Part shown: piece after piece, positions 17,611 to 26,858 of the stretch | Layout: each line of letters opens with the position of its first letter | How positions within the stretch are numbered: position 1 is the first letter of the stretch | Source of the DNA: Brevibacterium ihuae | GTDB lineage: Bacteria > Actinomycetota > Actinomycetes > Actinomycetales > Brevibacteriaceae | Reading direction: 5' to 3' | NCBI RefSeq assembly: GCF_900184225.1 | Contig: NZ_FXWZ01000003.1 | Location: 809,684-873,683, forward strand | Length of the DNA: 64,000 nucleotides | Program-made: the position numbers and the translations under genes | The notes under the pieces: model-generated | The model's input: only the letters and a program-made list of their open reading frames with translations | What the model was told of the DNA's origin: nothing | The model's database searches: none

Positions 17611-17950
17611 GCAGCGGCGACCTGCCGTTCGTGCTCGATTCGGTGGTCGACCTGCCGCTTGCGCCGGATTCGCACGCCCACCTGCCACCTGTGCTCGATC
17701 GACCCGCCGACCTGCCGCTTGCGCCTGATCCGTACGTCCACCTGCCGCTTGTGCTTCATCGGCCCATCGACCTGCCACGAACGCTCGAGAATCGTCGGTG
17801 AGATCGAGCAGAAGTGACAGCTCAACGGTGGAATCGAGCGCAAGGGGCGGCTCGACGACGGGCGCGAGCACGAGCGACAGCTCGACAGTAGGCGCGAGCG
17901 CGAACTGCGACTCGACGGTGAGCGCGAGCACGAGCGGCCGCTCGAGGGCT
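17611..17950. repeat. 30-bp-period repeat array that switches orientation
   Basis: Six 30-bp units at 17611-17790 share the core CGACCTGCCGCTTG(T/C)GC. After a turn at about 17791-17820, roughly four to five units follow (to 17950) with the core CGAGC(A/G)CGAGCGGC(A/C)GCTCGAC, which is the degenerate reverse complement of the first set. The period stays 30 bp throughout. There are no unique spacers. The array fills the whole junction between two convergent genes. Confidence 0.85.
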
Positions 17951-19842
17951 CAGTGCTGCTCTGCGGTCTCGTCCTCGACACTCACCGTGAGCTTCTGCAC
18001 CTGGCGGAAGGGGGTCAGCTCGAGTGCGACGGCGCGCGTGCCGTTCGGACCGCGAACCGTCCAGCGTGCTCGGGTGGGACTGGTCCACACGACGTCCGGC
18101 ACCTCGGCCGAGGCGGCTGCGGCCGTACCGATCCGCTCCCGGGACGCAGCGCCCGGCGCCGAGTCCGAAACCCGCGCCGAGGCCGAGGGGGCTGGGTCGT
18201 CAACTCCTGACCCGGCCGCGCCTCCGGAGTCGGCCTCGCCCGACTCGGACTCACCCGTGGCGGCGAGCACGGCGTCGAGGACCGCTCGCCGCTCCGTTCG
18301 CGGAACGTCGAGGTCCATGTTCGGGCTGAACAGGGCGTCCGCCTCGGCGTCGTCCCAGGACCGGAGGAGCTGCTCGACCCGCTTTGCGATTCTGCGGGCC
18401 TCCGCTGATACCGGCAGCTCGATGCCGAGGCGCTCGACGAGCCGCTCGCTCGGCGGCACCGGTCGTCCGCCGGCGGGCGCCTCCACGCGCTGTTCCTCCG
18501 CCTCGGCGGACACCTCCGCCTCAACAGGCGTCCCCACCTCGGCGCCGGCCTCGGCCCCGGCCCCCGCCTCGGTGGTGCCGGGAGCCGCGGTTCCGGCAGT
18601 GTCGTCAGCCTCGACCACAGTCGCGCGTTCGGCGGCGGCCGCACCCGACGGCGCGCCCACGTCCCGGGACGTGCTCGGCGCCGACGCGCAGACTCCGGCC
18701 GGATCACCGACCCGAGCTGCAGAAGGCGGTTCCGTCGCCCGCACCGCAGAAGGCGCCGCCGAACCCCGGAGAGCACCCGTCCCCCGCCGCCGCCCGTCCG
18801 GATCCCGCACGTATCCGAGCGCGGTGACGCAGGCCTCGGCGGCGCCGGTGGCGATCGTCCGGGCGGGGAAGTACGTGACATTGCCGAACACGATGACGCC
18901 CGAGCGCGTCGCAGGGTGCCAGCGCATGTGGGAGCCGAAGCCCGGGTACCCGCCGGAGTGATGGAGGAACTCGCCGAACACCGGATCGGTCGAGGAATGG
19001 AGACCGTAGCCGTACGAGTTCGCCGACGGACCGCCGGCGGACGCGTCGATCCCGATGAAGCGCTGCGGCTGCTGGACGTCGCGCAGGGCGCGCGCCCACC
19101 GATCCGGCCTCGCGTCGAGGAGCCGCGCGATCCAGGCGGCGATGTCCGGCACCGTCGACCACAGGCCGCCGATCGCGGAGAACGCACCCGGCCGCGTGGG
19201 CGCCAGCTCTTCGAGCCCGCCGTCGGCCGTTCGGCGGAATCCGGGGACCACGCGCTCCGGATCGAGATCCGCGACGTCGAATCCGGTCGAGACGAGTCCG
19301 AGCGGCACGAGGATCTCCTCGGCGACGACCGCAGTGTACGGACGCCCCGTGGCCTCCTCGACCACCCGGCCGAGCAGCGCGTACCCGAGGTTCGAGTACT
19401 CGTACCCGGTGCCGGCGACGAACCGCTGCAGCGGCGAGCGGGCGATGAGCGCGTCGAGCTCCGCGCCGGTCATCGCTTCGAGCCGGTCGGCCCAGGGGTC
19501 GTCGGTGGGCAGGCCGCCGGCCATGGTCAGGGCGTCCCGGACGGTGATCTCGTCGAACGGCCGGGCGGCATCGCGCACGTACTCCGCGAGCGCGTCGTCG
19601 AGGTCGAGGCGCCGCCGGGAGGGGATCGCGCCGTACCGGATCCCGAGGACGGCCGCCGCAGTGAAGCACTTCGTCATCGACGCGATGCGGAACGCCCGGT
19701 CGAGGTTCTCCCCGTCGACCAGGCGCCCGTCGAGGACGAGCCCCCAGGCGACCTCGGGTGCGGGGTGCACGGCGAACGCCTCGGCGAGGTGAGCGCGGAC
19801 GGCGGACCGCGCGCGCTCCTCCGCACCTGCTCCTGCGCTCAC
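17950..19842 (-). CDS. Serine hydrolase (beta-lactamase/PBP4* family) with long C-terminal extension
   Basis: A 630-residue protein. The N-terminal ~330 residues form a class C beta-lactamase-type domain: nucleophile SMTK (SxxK) near residue 58, YSN (YxN) near 140, and HHSGG (HxG) near 290. No signal peptide is evident, so it may act inside the cell as an esterase or peptidase. About 100 residues of Ala/Glu/Gly/Pro low-complexity linker follow, then a C-terminal part (SERLVERLGIELPVSAEARR..., ending VRGPNGTRAVALELTPFRQV) of unknown fold with another low-complexity insert. The GTG start overlaps the permease stop as GTGA, so the two genes are translationally coupled. Confidence 0.88.
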   Translation of the reverse strand: MSAGAGAEERARSAVRAHLAEAFAVHPAPEVAWGLVLDGRLVDGENLDRAFRIASMTKCFTAAAVLGIRYGAIPSRRRLDLDDALAEYVRDAARPFDEITVRDALTMAGGLPTDDPWADRLEAMTGAELDALIARSPLQRFVAGTGYEYSNLGYALLGRVVEEATGRPYTAVVAEEILVPLGLVSTGFDVADLDPERVVPGFRRTADGGLEELAPTRPGAFSAIGGLWSTVPDIAAWIARLLDARPDRWARALRDVQQPQRFIGIDASAGGPSANSYGYGLHSSTDPVFGEFLHHSGGYPGFGSHMRWHPATRSGVIVFGNVTYFPARTIATGAAEACVTALGYVRDPDGRRRGTGALRGSAAPSAVRATEPPSAARVGDPAGVCASAPSTSRDVGAPSGAAAAERATVVEADDTAGTAAPGTTEAGAGAEAGAEVGTPVEAEVSAEAEEQRVEAPAGGRPVPPSERLVERLGIELPVSAEARRIAKRVEQLLRSWDDAEADALFSPNMDLDVPRTERRAVLDAVLAATGESESGEADSGGAAGSGVDDPAPSASARVSDSAPGAASRERIGTAAAASAEVPDVVWTSPTRARWTVRGPNGTRAVALELTPFRQVQKLTVSVEDETAEQH

Positions 19843-21278
19843 CTGTCCTCCCGCTCCTGTGCCTCGACCTCGTGGCGGTGGAGGTGCGCATAGGAGTCGC
19901 CGAGCAGCGCATGGAGCGCTTCGGTGCGCGGCTTGGCCCGGGACACGGCGAAGAGGATCGCGCCGAGCACCAGCCAGATGCCGAGGATGATGTACTCCGC
20001 CGGCCAGATGAGCGAGGCGCCGGTGCCGGGGACGATCGCCCAGACGATGACGAGCAGCGCCCCCACCGCACCGATCGCGGGCAGGAAGCCCAGCCGGGAG
20101 ACGTACGGCCGCTCGAGCTCGGGGTACCTCCGGGGCACGAGGTACTTCGCGAGGATGACCATGCACCACACGATTCCCAGGTACACGCCGCCGGTGTCGA
20201 GGAACCACACCACCGCTCCGGGACCGAGCCATCCCAGGCCGAGCGTGACCGCGGCGGTGAAGATCAGGGCCACGTGGGGCGTGCGCCTCTTGGGGTGGAT
20301 GTCGGCGAGCCGGGCCGGGAGGAGGTTCGCCCGACCCATCGCGACGAGGATACGCGAGCTCGCGACGAAGAGGCCGAGGAAGCTCGTGAGGAGCCCGAGG
20401 AAGGCGATGAGGTACGCACCGATCCCGAGGAGGGGGAAGCCCGCGGCGTCGAACGCCGACACGGTCCCGAGGTCCATCGCCGCGGTCTCCTCCCACGGGT
20501 GGACCCAGGCGGTCGCTGCGAGGACGAGGCAGTAGAAGCCGCCGGCCGCGAGCACGGTGAGCACGACCGTCCGGCCGATCTTCCGCGGCGACACCTTGGC
20601 GTCCTCGGCGAGGACGGCGACGAGACCGAAGCCGGCGAGGAACGTCATGCTCGGGATGACGAACCGCAGGGTGTCGGCGAGCGCTGAGCTCTCCGGGTGG
20701 AAGGCCGGGAAGAAGTTCTCCGGGCCGCCCGTGGCGAAGCCGACGACGACGAGCGCCGCCCCGATGACGATGATCGCGAAGAACAGCGCGAGCTGGACCT
20801 GTGCGCCGATCTCGACCCCGAACCAGTTGAGGGCGAAGAACAGGAGCGTGAGGACCACGCCGACGAGCAGGACGGGGAGATACACCGTCTCGCCGTTGAT
20901 CGTGTAGAGCGGGATCGTGTTGAACACGGGGAAGAAGTTCCCAAGCAGGTACCCGAACGCCGTGACATAGAAGGCGAGGGACGACACATAGGCGCCGAGC
21001 AGCATCCACCCGGTGAAGAAGGCCGCCCCGCGGCCCATCGAAGTGTAGGAGTAGACCACCTCGCCGCCGGCGCGCGGGAACGCGGTGGTGAGCTCGGAGT
21101 ACGCGAGCGCCACGCAGGTGGCGAGCAGCACGCCGATCGCGAGGCCGAACACCACCCCGCCGGCGCCGTAGGAGTCGAACAGCGTGGAGTTCGTGTAGAT
21201 CCAGCTCGAGCCGACGACGCCGGCGACACCGAAGGCGAGGAGCTGGAGCACCCCCAGCGATCTCTTGAGTTCGGGCAC
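19839..21278 (-). CDS. APC family amino-acid permease
   Basis: A ~479-residue transporter with about 12 membrane helices. The N-terminal LKRSLGVLQLLAFGVAGVVG block matches the first helix of amino acid-polyamine-organocation permeases, and AGGEVVYSYTSMGRGAAFFTGW is the conserved helix 3 region. Substrate unknown. I place the start at GTG 21278 (MPELKRSLG), which has GAGGAG 11 nt upstream; GTG 21290 and ATGs at 21377/21386 are in frame, but the latter fall inside a palindromic operator. It is the first gene of a two-gene unit with the serine hydrolase and is divergent from an alcohol dehydrogenase. Confidence 0.88.
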   Translation of the reverse strand: MPELKRSLGVLQLLAFGVAGVVGSSWIYTNSTLFDSYGAGGVVFGLAIGVLLATCVALAYSELTTAFPRAGGEVVYSYTSMGRGAAFFTGWMLLGAYVSSLAFYVTAFGYLLGNFFPVFNTIPLYTINGETVYLPVLLVGVVLTLLFFALNWFGVEIGAQVQLALFFAIIVIGAALVVVGFATGGPENFFPAFHPESSALADTLRFVIPSMTFLAGFGLVAVLAEDAKVSPRKIGRTVVLTVLAAGGFYCLVLAATAWVHPWEETAAMDLGTVSAFDAAGFPLLGIGAYLIAFLGLLTSFLGLFVASSRILVAMGRANLLPARLADIHPKRRTPHVALIFTAAVTLGLGWLGPGAVVWFLDTGGVYLGIVWCMVILAKYLVPRRYPELERPYVSRLGFLPAIGAVGALLVIVWAIVPGTGASLIWPAEYIILGIWLVLGAILFAVSRAKPRTEALHALLGDSYAHLHRHEVEAQEREDR

Positions 21279-21368
21279 GGGCGGATCCACTCCTCGGGCA
21301 TCGGACGACCCGCGGATGCGGGTCGCGGGTCCGCGGACGCCGCGCGGCACCCGGGCAGACCCGTCGTT

Positions 21369-21393
21369 CAAAGGCATGTTCAACATACCTTTG
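21369..21393. promoter_or_regulatory. Palindromic operator between permease and alcohol dehydrogenase
   Basis: Arms CAAAGGCATGTT and AACATACCTTTG (12 bp, one mismatch) are separated by a single C. It lies in the divergent gap, about 80-90 nt from both start codons. It fits a dimeric repressor site, but the regulator is not encoded nearby and I cannot name its family. Confidence 0.6.
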
Positions 21394-21458
21394 GGTGACC
21401 CGCGGCACAACCCGCCCTCGCCGTCCGCCTCCCCGCGACCCCTGTGGCCTGCGACATA

Positions 21459-21464
21459 TAGGAT
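21459..21464 (+). promoter_or_regulatory. -10 box (TAGGAT) of a leaderless promoter
   Basis: TAGGAT, within TATAGGAT, ends 7 nt before the ATG of the alcohol dehydrogenase. Confidence 0.55.
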
Positions 21465-21471
21465 CGGATGC

Positions 21472-22515
21472 ATGACTGCTGTCGCGTGCTACCAGGCCAC
21501 CTCCGCGAGCGAACCGCTGACCAAGGGAACCCTCGACCGGCGCGCGCTCCGCGCCGACGACGTGATGATCGAGATCGAGTACGCGGGGATCTGCCATTCC
21601 GACATCCACACCGTGCGCGACGAATGGGGCGGCTGCCGCTACCCCATGACCCCGGGCCACGAGATCATCGGGCGGATCTCCGAGCTCGGCGCCGAGGTGA
21701 GCGACTTCTCCGTGGGCGACCGGGTGGGCGTGGGCTGCCTCGTCGACTCGTGCGGGGAGTGCGCGCAGTGCAGCGCGGGCAACGAGCACTACTGCGAGAA
21801 CGGTTCGGTCGGCACCTACAACAGCACCGACCGGGTCGACGGCTCGGTGACCCAGGGCGGCTACGCCACCCACATCCCGGTAAGCCGCCGCTTCCTCATC
21901 CGTATCCCCGAATCCCTCGATCCGGCGGCTGCCACCCCGCTCCTGTGCGCCGGCATCACCACGTACTCCCCGCTCCGCAAGTGGCGCGCCAGCGAGGGAT
22001 CGCACGTCGCCGTCGTCGGCCTCGGCGGGCTCGGCCACGTCGCGGTCAAGCTCGCCGCGGCGATGGGCGCGCGCGTCACCGTGTTCTCCCACTCGCTCTC
22101 CAAGGAGGCCGACGGCCTGCGGTTCGGGGCCGCGGAGTACGTGTCGACCGCCGAGGACGGCTTCCACCGCGCCCACCGCGCCGAGTTCGACCTCATCCTC
22201 AACACCGTGTCCGTCCCGCTCGACACCGACACCTATCTCAAGATGCTCCGACCCGAGGGCGCCTACGTCCTCCTCGGACTGCCGCCCGGTTCGCTGTCGG
22301 TGCTGCCGGGCCTGCTCATCGGCGGCCGCCGGACGGTCGCCGGGTCGATCATCGGCGGCATCCCGGAGACCCAGGAGATGATCGACTTCTGCGCCGAGCA
22401 CGGGATCACCGCAGAGATCGAGCTCATCGACGCCGAGGGGATCAACGAGGCCTACGACCGCGTCGTCGACTCCGACGTCCGCTACCGCTTCGTCATCGAC
22501 GCGAAGACCTTCTGA
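21472..22515 (+). CDS. Zinc-dependent NAD(P) alcohol dehydrogenase (cinnamyl-alcohol type)
   Basis: A 347-residue MDR-superfamily dehydrogenase oxidising alcohols or reducing aldehydes. The catalytic zinc site is GICHSDIHT (Cys, about residue 40) with GHEIIGRI (His-Glu, about 63). The structural zinc cysteines are in CLVDSCGECAQCSAGNEHYC, and the Rossmann motif is GLGGLGHVAVK near residue 180. A serine follows in the cofactor-selectivity region (VFSHSLSK), suggesting NADPH as in YahK-like enzymes. The physiological substrate is unknown. The start agrees with the promoter spacing. It ends 18 nt from the convergent VIT1 gene. Confidence 0.94.
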   Translation: MTAVACYQATSASEPLTKGTLDRRALRADDVMIEIEYAGICHSDIHTVRDEWGGCRYPMTPGHEIIGRISELGAEVSDFSVGDRVGVGCLVDSCGECAQCSAGNEHYCENGSVGTYNSTDRVDGSVTQGGYATHIPVSRRFLIRIPESLDPAAATPLLCAGITTYSPLRKWRASEGSHVAVVGLGGLGHVAVKLAAAMGARVTVFSHSLSKEADGLRFGAAEYVSTAEDGFHRAHRAEFDLILNTVSVPLDTDTYLKMLRPEGAYVLLGLPPGSLSVLPGLLIGGRRTVAGSIIGGIPETQEMIDFCAEHGITAEIELIDAEGINEAYDRVVDSDVRYRFVIDAKTF

Positions 22516-22533
22516 ACCGGCTCGTCCTGCGGC

Positions 22534-23271
22534 TCAGACCCCGGCGACGCCGAACAGCGAGCCGATGAGGGTGGTCGCGGCGAGTGCGAGCGCACCGCCG
22601 ACGACGATCCGGAGGATCGCCGGCACCCGGGGGCTGCCGCCCAGCCGTGCACTGATCCACCCGGTGAGGACGAGAGCGAGCAGGACGACGACGAACACCG
22701 CGATGATCCGCAGCTCGGTGGGCACCGCGAGGAGCGCGACCAGCGGCAGGATGCCGCCGATGACGAAGGCGAGCGCCGAGGCGCCGGCGGCGTGCCAGGG
22801 ATTCGTCAGATCCTCCTCCCCCATGTGGAGCTCCGCCTCGAGGTGAGCGCCGAGCGCGTCATGGGCGGTGAGCTCCGCGGCGACCCTCTCTGCGGTGTCC
22901 CGGGTGAGACCCTTGCCCTCGTAGATGCGTGTGAGCTCCTCGAGCTCCTCCTCCGGCATCGTCGCCAGCTCGTGACTCTCGAGCGCGATGAGGGCCTTCT
23001 CGGTGTCGCGCTGCGTCGACACCGAGACGTACTCGCCGAGCGCCATGGAGATCGCACCGGCGACGAGGGCCGCCACGCCGGCGACGACGACGGGACCGAG
23101 CTCGCTGCTCGCCGCGGCGACGCCGACGAGGAGCGCCGCGACCGACACGATGCCGTCGTTGGCACCGAGGACGCCGGCCCGCAGCCAGTTGAGCTTCGAG
23201 GAGGTCGCAGCGGTGTGGGCCTCGTCCGCGTGGGCGGGGACGGAACGGGGATCCGCGGGGTTCATGCTCAT
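22534..23271 (-). CDS. VIT1/CCC1 family transporter
   Basis: A 245-residue membrane protein of the vacuolar iron transporter family. Blocks: LNWLRAGVLGANDGIVSVAALLVGVA (helix 1 with conserved Asn-Asp), GAISMALGEYVSVSTQRDTE (helix 2 with metal-binding Met/Glu), a hydrophilic central helix rich in Glu (EEELEELTRIYEGKGL), then three further helices. Family members export Fe(II) or Mn(II) from the cytosol; bacterial specificity varies. I chose the ATG at 23271, with CACGAT 6 nt upstream on the minus strand; the ATG at 23265 is equally possible. Confidence 0.9.
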   Translation of the reverse strand: MSMNPADPRSVPAHADEAHTAATSSKLNWLRAGVLGANDGIVSVAALLVGVAAASSELGPVVVAGVAALVAGAISMALGEYVSVSTQRDTEKALIALESHELATMPEEELEELTRIYEGKGLTRDTAERVAAELTAHDALGAHLEAELHMGEEDLTNPWHAAGASALAFVIGGILPLVALLAVPTELRIIAVFVVVLLALVLTGWISARLGGSPRVPAILRIVVGGALALAATTLIGSLFGVAGV

Positions 23272-23397
23272 ACCCGGATCGTGGCACGTCGCGCGGCGGG
23301 CCGCCACGAAGGAGAGGCGATCCTCACCCGACGGCGCGGTTGCCCGCGCCCCGTCTCGAATCCGCCGCTGCCCTGTTCCCCTGCCCGCGCCCCTCGC

Positions 23398-23403
23398 TAG
23401 GGT
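23398..23403 (+). promoter_or_regulatory. -10 box (TAGGGT) of a leaderless promoter
   Basis: TAGGGT ends 6 nt before the panB ATG. Confidence 0.55.
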
Positions 23404-23409
23404 CGGAGC

Positions 23410-24246
23410 ATGAGCTATCACCGCGACTCCCAGCCCTCCGAGAAGCGCCGCGCCCCCGTCCGCACCCTGCACCTCGCGCAGTGGAAGGCGGAGGGCAGGC
23501 GCTGGTCGATGCTCACCGCCTACGACTACTCGACCGCTGCGGCGTTCGACGACGCCGAGATTCCCGTCCTCCTCGTCGGCGATTCCGCGGCCAACGTCGT
23601 CTACGGCGAATCGACGACGATCCCCGCGACTCTCGACCAGATGATCGCCCTTGCCACCGGGGTGGTGCGCGGCGCCCCGAACACCCTCGTCGTCGTCGAC
23701 CTGCCGTTCGGGTCCTACGAGGTCTCCCCCTCCCAGGCGGTCGAGTCCGCGATCCGGGTGATGAAGGAGTCCGGGGCGCACGCCGTCAAGCTCGAGGGCG
23801 GAGCGGAGCGGGCCGCGGCGATCCGCGCGGTCGTCGACGCCGGGATCCCGGTCATGGCCCACGTCGGCTTCACCCCGCAGAGCGTCAACGCGCTCGGCGG
23901 GTACCGGGTCCAGGGGCGCGACGAGGCGGCCGCGACGACCCTGCGTGAGGACGCTCGGGCGGTGGAGGAGGCCGGAGCCTTCGCCGTCGTCCTCGAGATG
24001 GTGCCGGCCAACGTCGCCGCCGAGGTCACCGCGGCGCTCGAGATCCCGACGGTCGGCATCGGCGCCGGCGTCGGGTGCGATGCGCAGGTCCTCGTGTGGC
24101 AGGACATGGTCGGCATGACTCCCGGCCGGCTGCCGCGCTTCGTGCGCCGGTTCGGCGAGGTGGGCGAGGCGCTCCGCCAGGCCGCGCGCGACTACGACAC
24201 CGCGGTGCGAGCCGGCGAGTTCCCCGCCGAGGAGCACTCCTTCTGA
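23410..24246 (+). CDS. panB: 3-methyl-2-oxobutanoate hydroxymethyltransferase
   Basis: A 278-residue ketopantoate hydroxymethyltransferase, first step of pantothenate and CoA synthesis: 2-oxoisovalerate plus methylene-THF gives ketopantoate. Motifs: [16 protein letters not shown] near residue 35, [12 protein letters not shown] (metal-binding Asp) near 60, DLPFGSYE near 97, VKLEGG near 125, [16 protein letters not shown] near 150, and the catalytic Glu in VLEMVPA near 195. Length is normal. No panC or panD neighbour is present, so the gene stands alone. It depends on one-carbon units of the kind the gcv operon in this window produces. Confidence 0.97.
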   Translation: MSYHRDSQPSEKRRAPVRTLHLAQWKAEGRRWSMLTAYDYSTAAAFDDAEIPVLLVGDSAANVVYGESTTIPATLDQMIALATGVVRGAPNTLVVVDLPFGSYEVSPSQAVESAIRVMKESGAHAVKLEGGAERAAAIRAVVDAGIPVMAHVGFTPQSVNALGGYRVQGRDEAAATTLREDARAVEEAGAFAVVLEMVPANVAAEVTAALEIPTVGIGAGVGCDAQVLVWQDMVGMTPGRLPRFVRRFGEVGEALRQAARDYDTAVRAGEFPAEEHSF

Positions 24247-24366
24247 CACCCTGCCGGCGGCACGGTTCACGGATCGGCGCCCCGCCGGCGGCACGTCGCG
24301 ACCCGTGGTCCCGCACCTCGTCGGCCGCGCTCTACAGCCCGCGGACCCGCTCGGGCCCCGCCGATC

Positions 24367-26691
24367 TCACGCGCGGTCCGCCGCCTCCGCCGGTGCCTCC
24401 CGGCGCGGGGCGTCGTCCTCCGCGGAGGTGGGCGCGAGGGCCTGCGGATCGAGCTCCACCCGCCGGAGCAGCTGCGCGTTGAGCGCGACGACGATCGTCG
24501 ACAGCGACATGAGCACCGCGCCGACCGCCGGGGAGAGCACGAATCCGATGGGTGCGAGCACGCCGGCCGCGAGCGGCACCGCGAGCACGTTGTAGCCGGC
24601 CGCCCACACGAGGTTCTGGATCATCTTCCGGTAGCTCGCGCGCGACAGGTCGATCATCGAGAGCACAGCGCGCGGATCGTTGCCGGCGAGCACCACGCCC
24701 GCCGATTCCATCGCGACGTCCGTCCCGGCCCCGATCGCGATCCCCACGTCGGCCCGAGCGAGGGCCGGCGCGTCGTTGACCCCGTCGCCGACCATCGCGA
24801 CGGACCGTCCGCGCGCCTGGAGATCGGCGACAGCGGAGTCCTTGTCCTGCGGCAGGACATCGGCGAACACCTCGTCGATGCCGAGCTCCCTGCCGACGGC
24901 CTCGGCGACCTGTCGGGCGTCGCCGGTGATGAGCGCGAGGTGGACGCCGCGCTCCCGCAACGCGGCGACGGCAGCGCGCGATTCGGGGCGCACCGCGTCC
25001 TCGAGCGCCACCGCGCCGATCACCTCGCCGTCGGCGACGACGTGGACGATGCTCGCTCCGCGCGCCGTCCAGTCCTCGATCCGGTCGGACAGCTCCGCCG
25101 GGGACCCGATGCCCATCACTCCGAGCATGTTCGGTCCGCCGACGGCGACCTCGGCCCCGTCGACCTGCGCCCGGACCCCGCGCCCGGCGGCTGACGAGAA
25201 GTCGCTCCCGGTGAGCCGCTCGCGCGCGGCCTCGGAGTCCTCCGCCGCGGCCGCGGTGATCGCGCGCGCCACGGGATGCTCGCTCTGCGCCTCGGCGGCT
25301 GCGGCGAGCGCGAGGACCCGGCCGGTGCTCGTCCCCGACACCGCGGCGACATCGGTGACGGCATGGGCTCCCTGCGTGAGCGTTCCGGTCTTGTCGAACA
25401 GGACGGTGTCGATCGACCGCATCCGCTCGAGGGCGATCCGATCCTTGATGAGGACCCCGGCCTTCGCTGCCCGTTCGGTGGAGATCGCGATGACGAGCGG
25501 GATGGCGAGCCCGAGCGCGTGCGGGCAGGCGATGACGAGCACGGTGACCGTCCGCACCACGGCTTCGTCCGGGAAGCCGAGGAGCAGCCAGACGAGGAAG
25601 GTGAGGATGCCCGCGCCGAGCGCGAACCAGAAGAGGAGGGCGGCGGCCCGGTCGGCGAGCGCCTGGGCGCGGGACGAGGAGTCCTGGGCCTCGGAGACGA
25701 GCCGCTGGATGCCGGCGAGCGCGGTGTCGTCGCCGGTCGCCTCGACCTCGATCCGCACAGAGTTGTCCACCGCGACGGTGCCGGCGACCACGCTGTCCCC
25801 GTCAGCGCGCGACACGGTCTTCGACTCCCCGGTGATCATCGACTCGTCGAACTCGGCGCGGCCGTCGATGATCCGACCGTCGGCCGGTACGCGCCCGCCG
25901 GAGCGGACGAGGACGGTGTCCCCGGCGTGCAGTTCGGCGATCGGCACCGTGACGACGTCGCCGTCGACGATCGTCTCGGCGTCGTCGGGCAGGAGTTCGG
26001 CGAGCGCGTCGAGAGCGCCCGAGGCGGCGCCGAGCGCCCGCATCTCCATCCAGTGGCCCAGGAGCATGATGACGACGAGGAGTGCGAGCTCCCACCAGAA
26101 GTCGAGGTGGAACCCGCCGATCCCCAGGCTCGTGATCCACGAGGCGACGAAGGCGACGGTGATCGCCATCGCGATGAGGAGCATCATCCCCGGCCTGCGG
26201 GACCGGAGCTCGGAGACCCCGCCGGACAGGAACGGCATGCCGCCGTAGAGGTAGATCACCGTGCCGAGCACGGGCGGGATCCAGTGCGCACCGGGGAAGT
26301 CCGGCACCGCGTAGCCGAGGAAGCCGGCGAACATCGGACTGAAGATCACCACGGGGATCGACAGCGCGAGGCTGACCCAGAACCGGGTCCGGAACATCGC
26401 GGCGTGATCACCGTGGCCTGCATGGCCCCCATGGCCTCCATGACCCCCGTGGTCACCATGGCCGGAGTGGTCCCCGTGGCCGGCGTGACCGCCATGTCCC
26501 TCGCGGCCCGCATGCTCCTCGTGACCGGCATGGTCCTGGTGATCGCCATGGCCCTCGTGGTCGCCGTGCTTCTCGTGGTCCGCGTGATCGTGCGTCCCCG
26601 GAGCAGAGGCGGCGCGGGCCGACTCTTCGACGGGGGTGTGCTGGTGCTGAGCGTGCGCCGCGGTCGGGCGGCGGTCGTGCGAAGAACTCAT
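24367..26691 (-). CDS. Copper-translocating P1B-type ATPase, CopB-like
   Basis: A 774-residue heavy-metal P-type ATPase exporting copper from the cytoplasm. The N-terminal ~100 residues are extremely His-rich (repeats such as GHGDHEGHGDH) and contain no CxxC domain, as in CopB/P1B-3 pumps. The membrane metal site is CPH (about residue 387) in VLVIACPHALGLA. Catalytic motifs: TGES, DKTGTLTQG near 430 (phosphorylated Asp), SEHPVARAI, and MVGDGVNDAPALARADVG. The ATG has GAGGAG 5 nt upstream. It is divergent from CueP across a CsoR-type operator, so copper should induce both. Confidence 0.94.
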   Translation of the reverse strand: MSSSHDRRPTAAHAQHQHTPVEESARAASAPGTHDHADHEKHGDHEGHGDHQDHAGHEEHAGREGHGGHAGHGDHSGHGDHGGHGGHGGHAGHGDHAAMFRTRFWVSLALSIPVVIFSPMFAGFLGYAVPDFPGAHWIPPVLGTVIYLYGGMPFLSGGVSELRSRRPGMMLLIAMAITVAFVASWITSLGIGGFHLDFWWELALLVVIMLLGHWMEMRALGAASGALDALAELLPDDAETIVDGDVVTVPIAELHAGDTVLVRSGGRVPADGRIIDGRAEFDESMITGESKTVSRADGDSVVAGTVAVDNSVRIEVEATGDDTALAGIQRLVSEAQDSSSRAQALADRAAALLFWFALGAGILTFLVWLLLGFPDEAVVRTVTVLVIACPHALGLAIPLVIAISTERAAKAGVLIKDRIALERMRSIDTVLFDKTGTLTQGAHAVTDVAAVSGTSTGRVLALAAAAEAQSEHPVARAITAAAAEDSEAARERLTGSDFSSAAGRGVRAQVDGAEVAVGGPNMLGVMGIGSPAELSDRIEDWTARGASIVHVVADGEVIGAVALEDAVRPESRAAVAALRERGVHLALITGDARQVAEAVGRELGIDEVFADVLPQDKDSAVADLQARGRSVAMVGDGVNDAPALARADVGIAIGAGTDVAMESAGVVLAGNDPRAVLSMIDLSRASYRKMIQNLVWAAGYNVLAVPLAAGVLAPIGFVLSPAVGAVLMSLSTIVVALNAQLLRRVELDPQALAPTSAEDDAPRREAPAEAADRA

Positions 26692-26738
26692 GAGAACTCC
26701 TCGATCGTCATGGACGGTGGTGCCGATGCCCCGATCCT

Positions 26739-26755
26739 ATACCCCCTAGGGGTAT
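26739..26755. promoter_or_regulatory. CsoR-type copper operator
   Basis: ATACCCCCTAGGGGTAT is a near-palindrome matching the TACCC-N-GGGTA type of site bound by copper-sensing CsoR repressors. It overlaps TATAGGAT on the minus strand (towards the ATPase) and lies about 100 nt before the CueP gene, so it can control both directions. No csoR gene is in this window. Confidence 0.75.
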
Positions 26756-26858
26756 GGATCAACCGTCTTGCTCGGCCCGCGCCCCTTCGAGCAGCGCTCG
26801 CCGACGGAGCCCCGTCTGCGACAATCGAGACGACCCGGAACCCACCAGGACGGATCTC

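Noticed and set aside
17554..17931. Minus-strand open frame of 125 codons with 10-residue repeats
   Set aside because: It runs across the repeat array and into the convergent gene; all frames show repeats because the DNA period is 30, and no start signal or known domain exists.
17611..17950. Regular 30-bp periodicity suggesting a CRISPR array
   Set aside because: Units are contiguous and degenerate with no unique spacers, orientation flips midway, and no cas genes are present.
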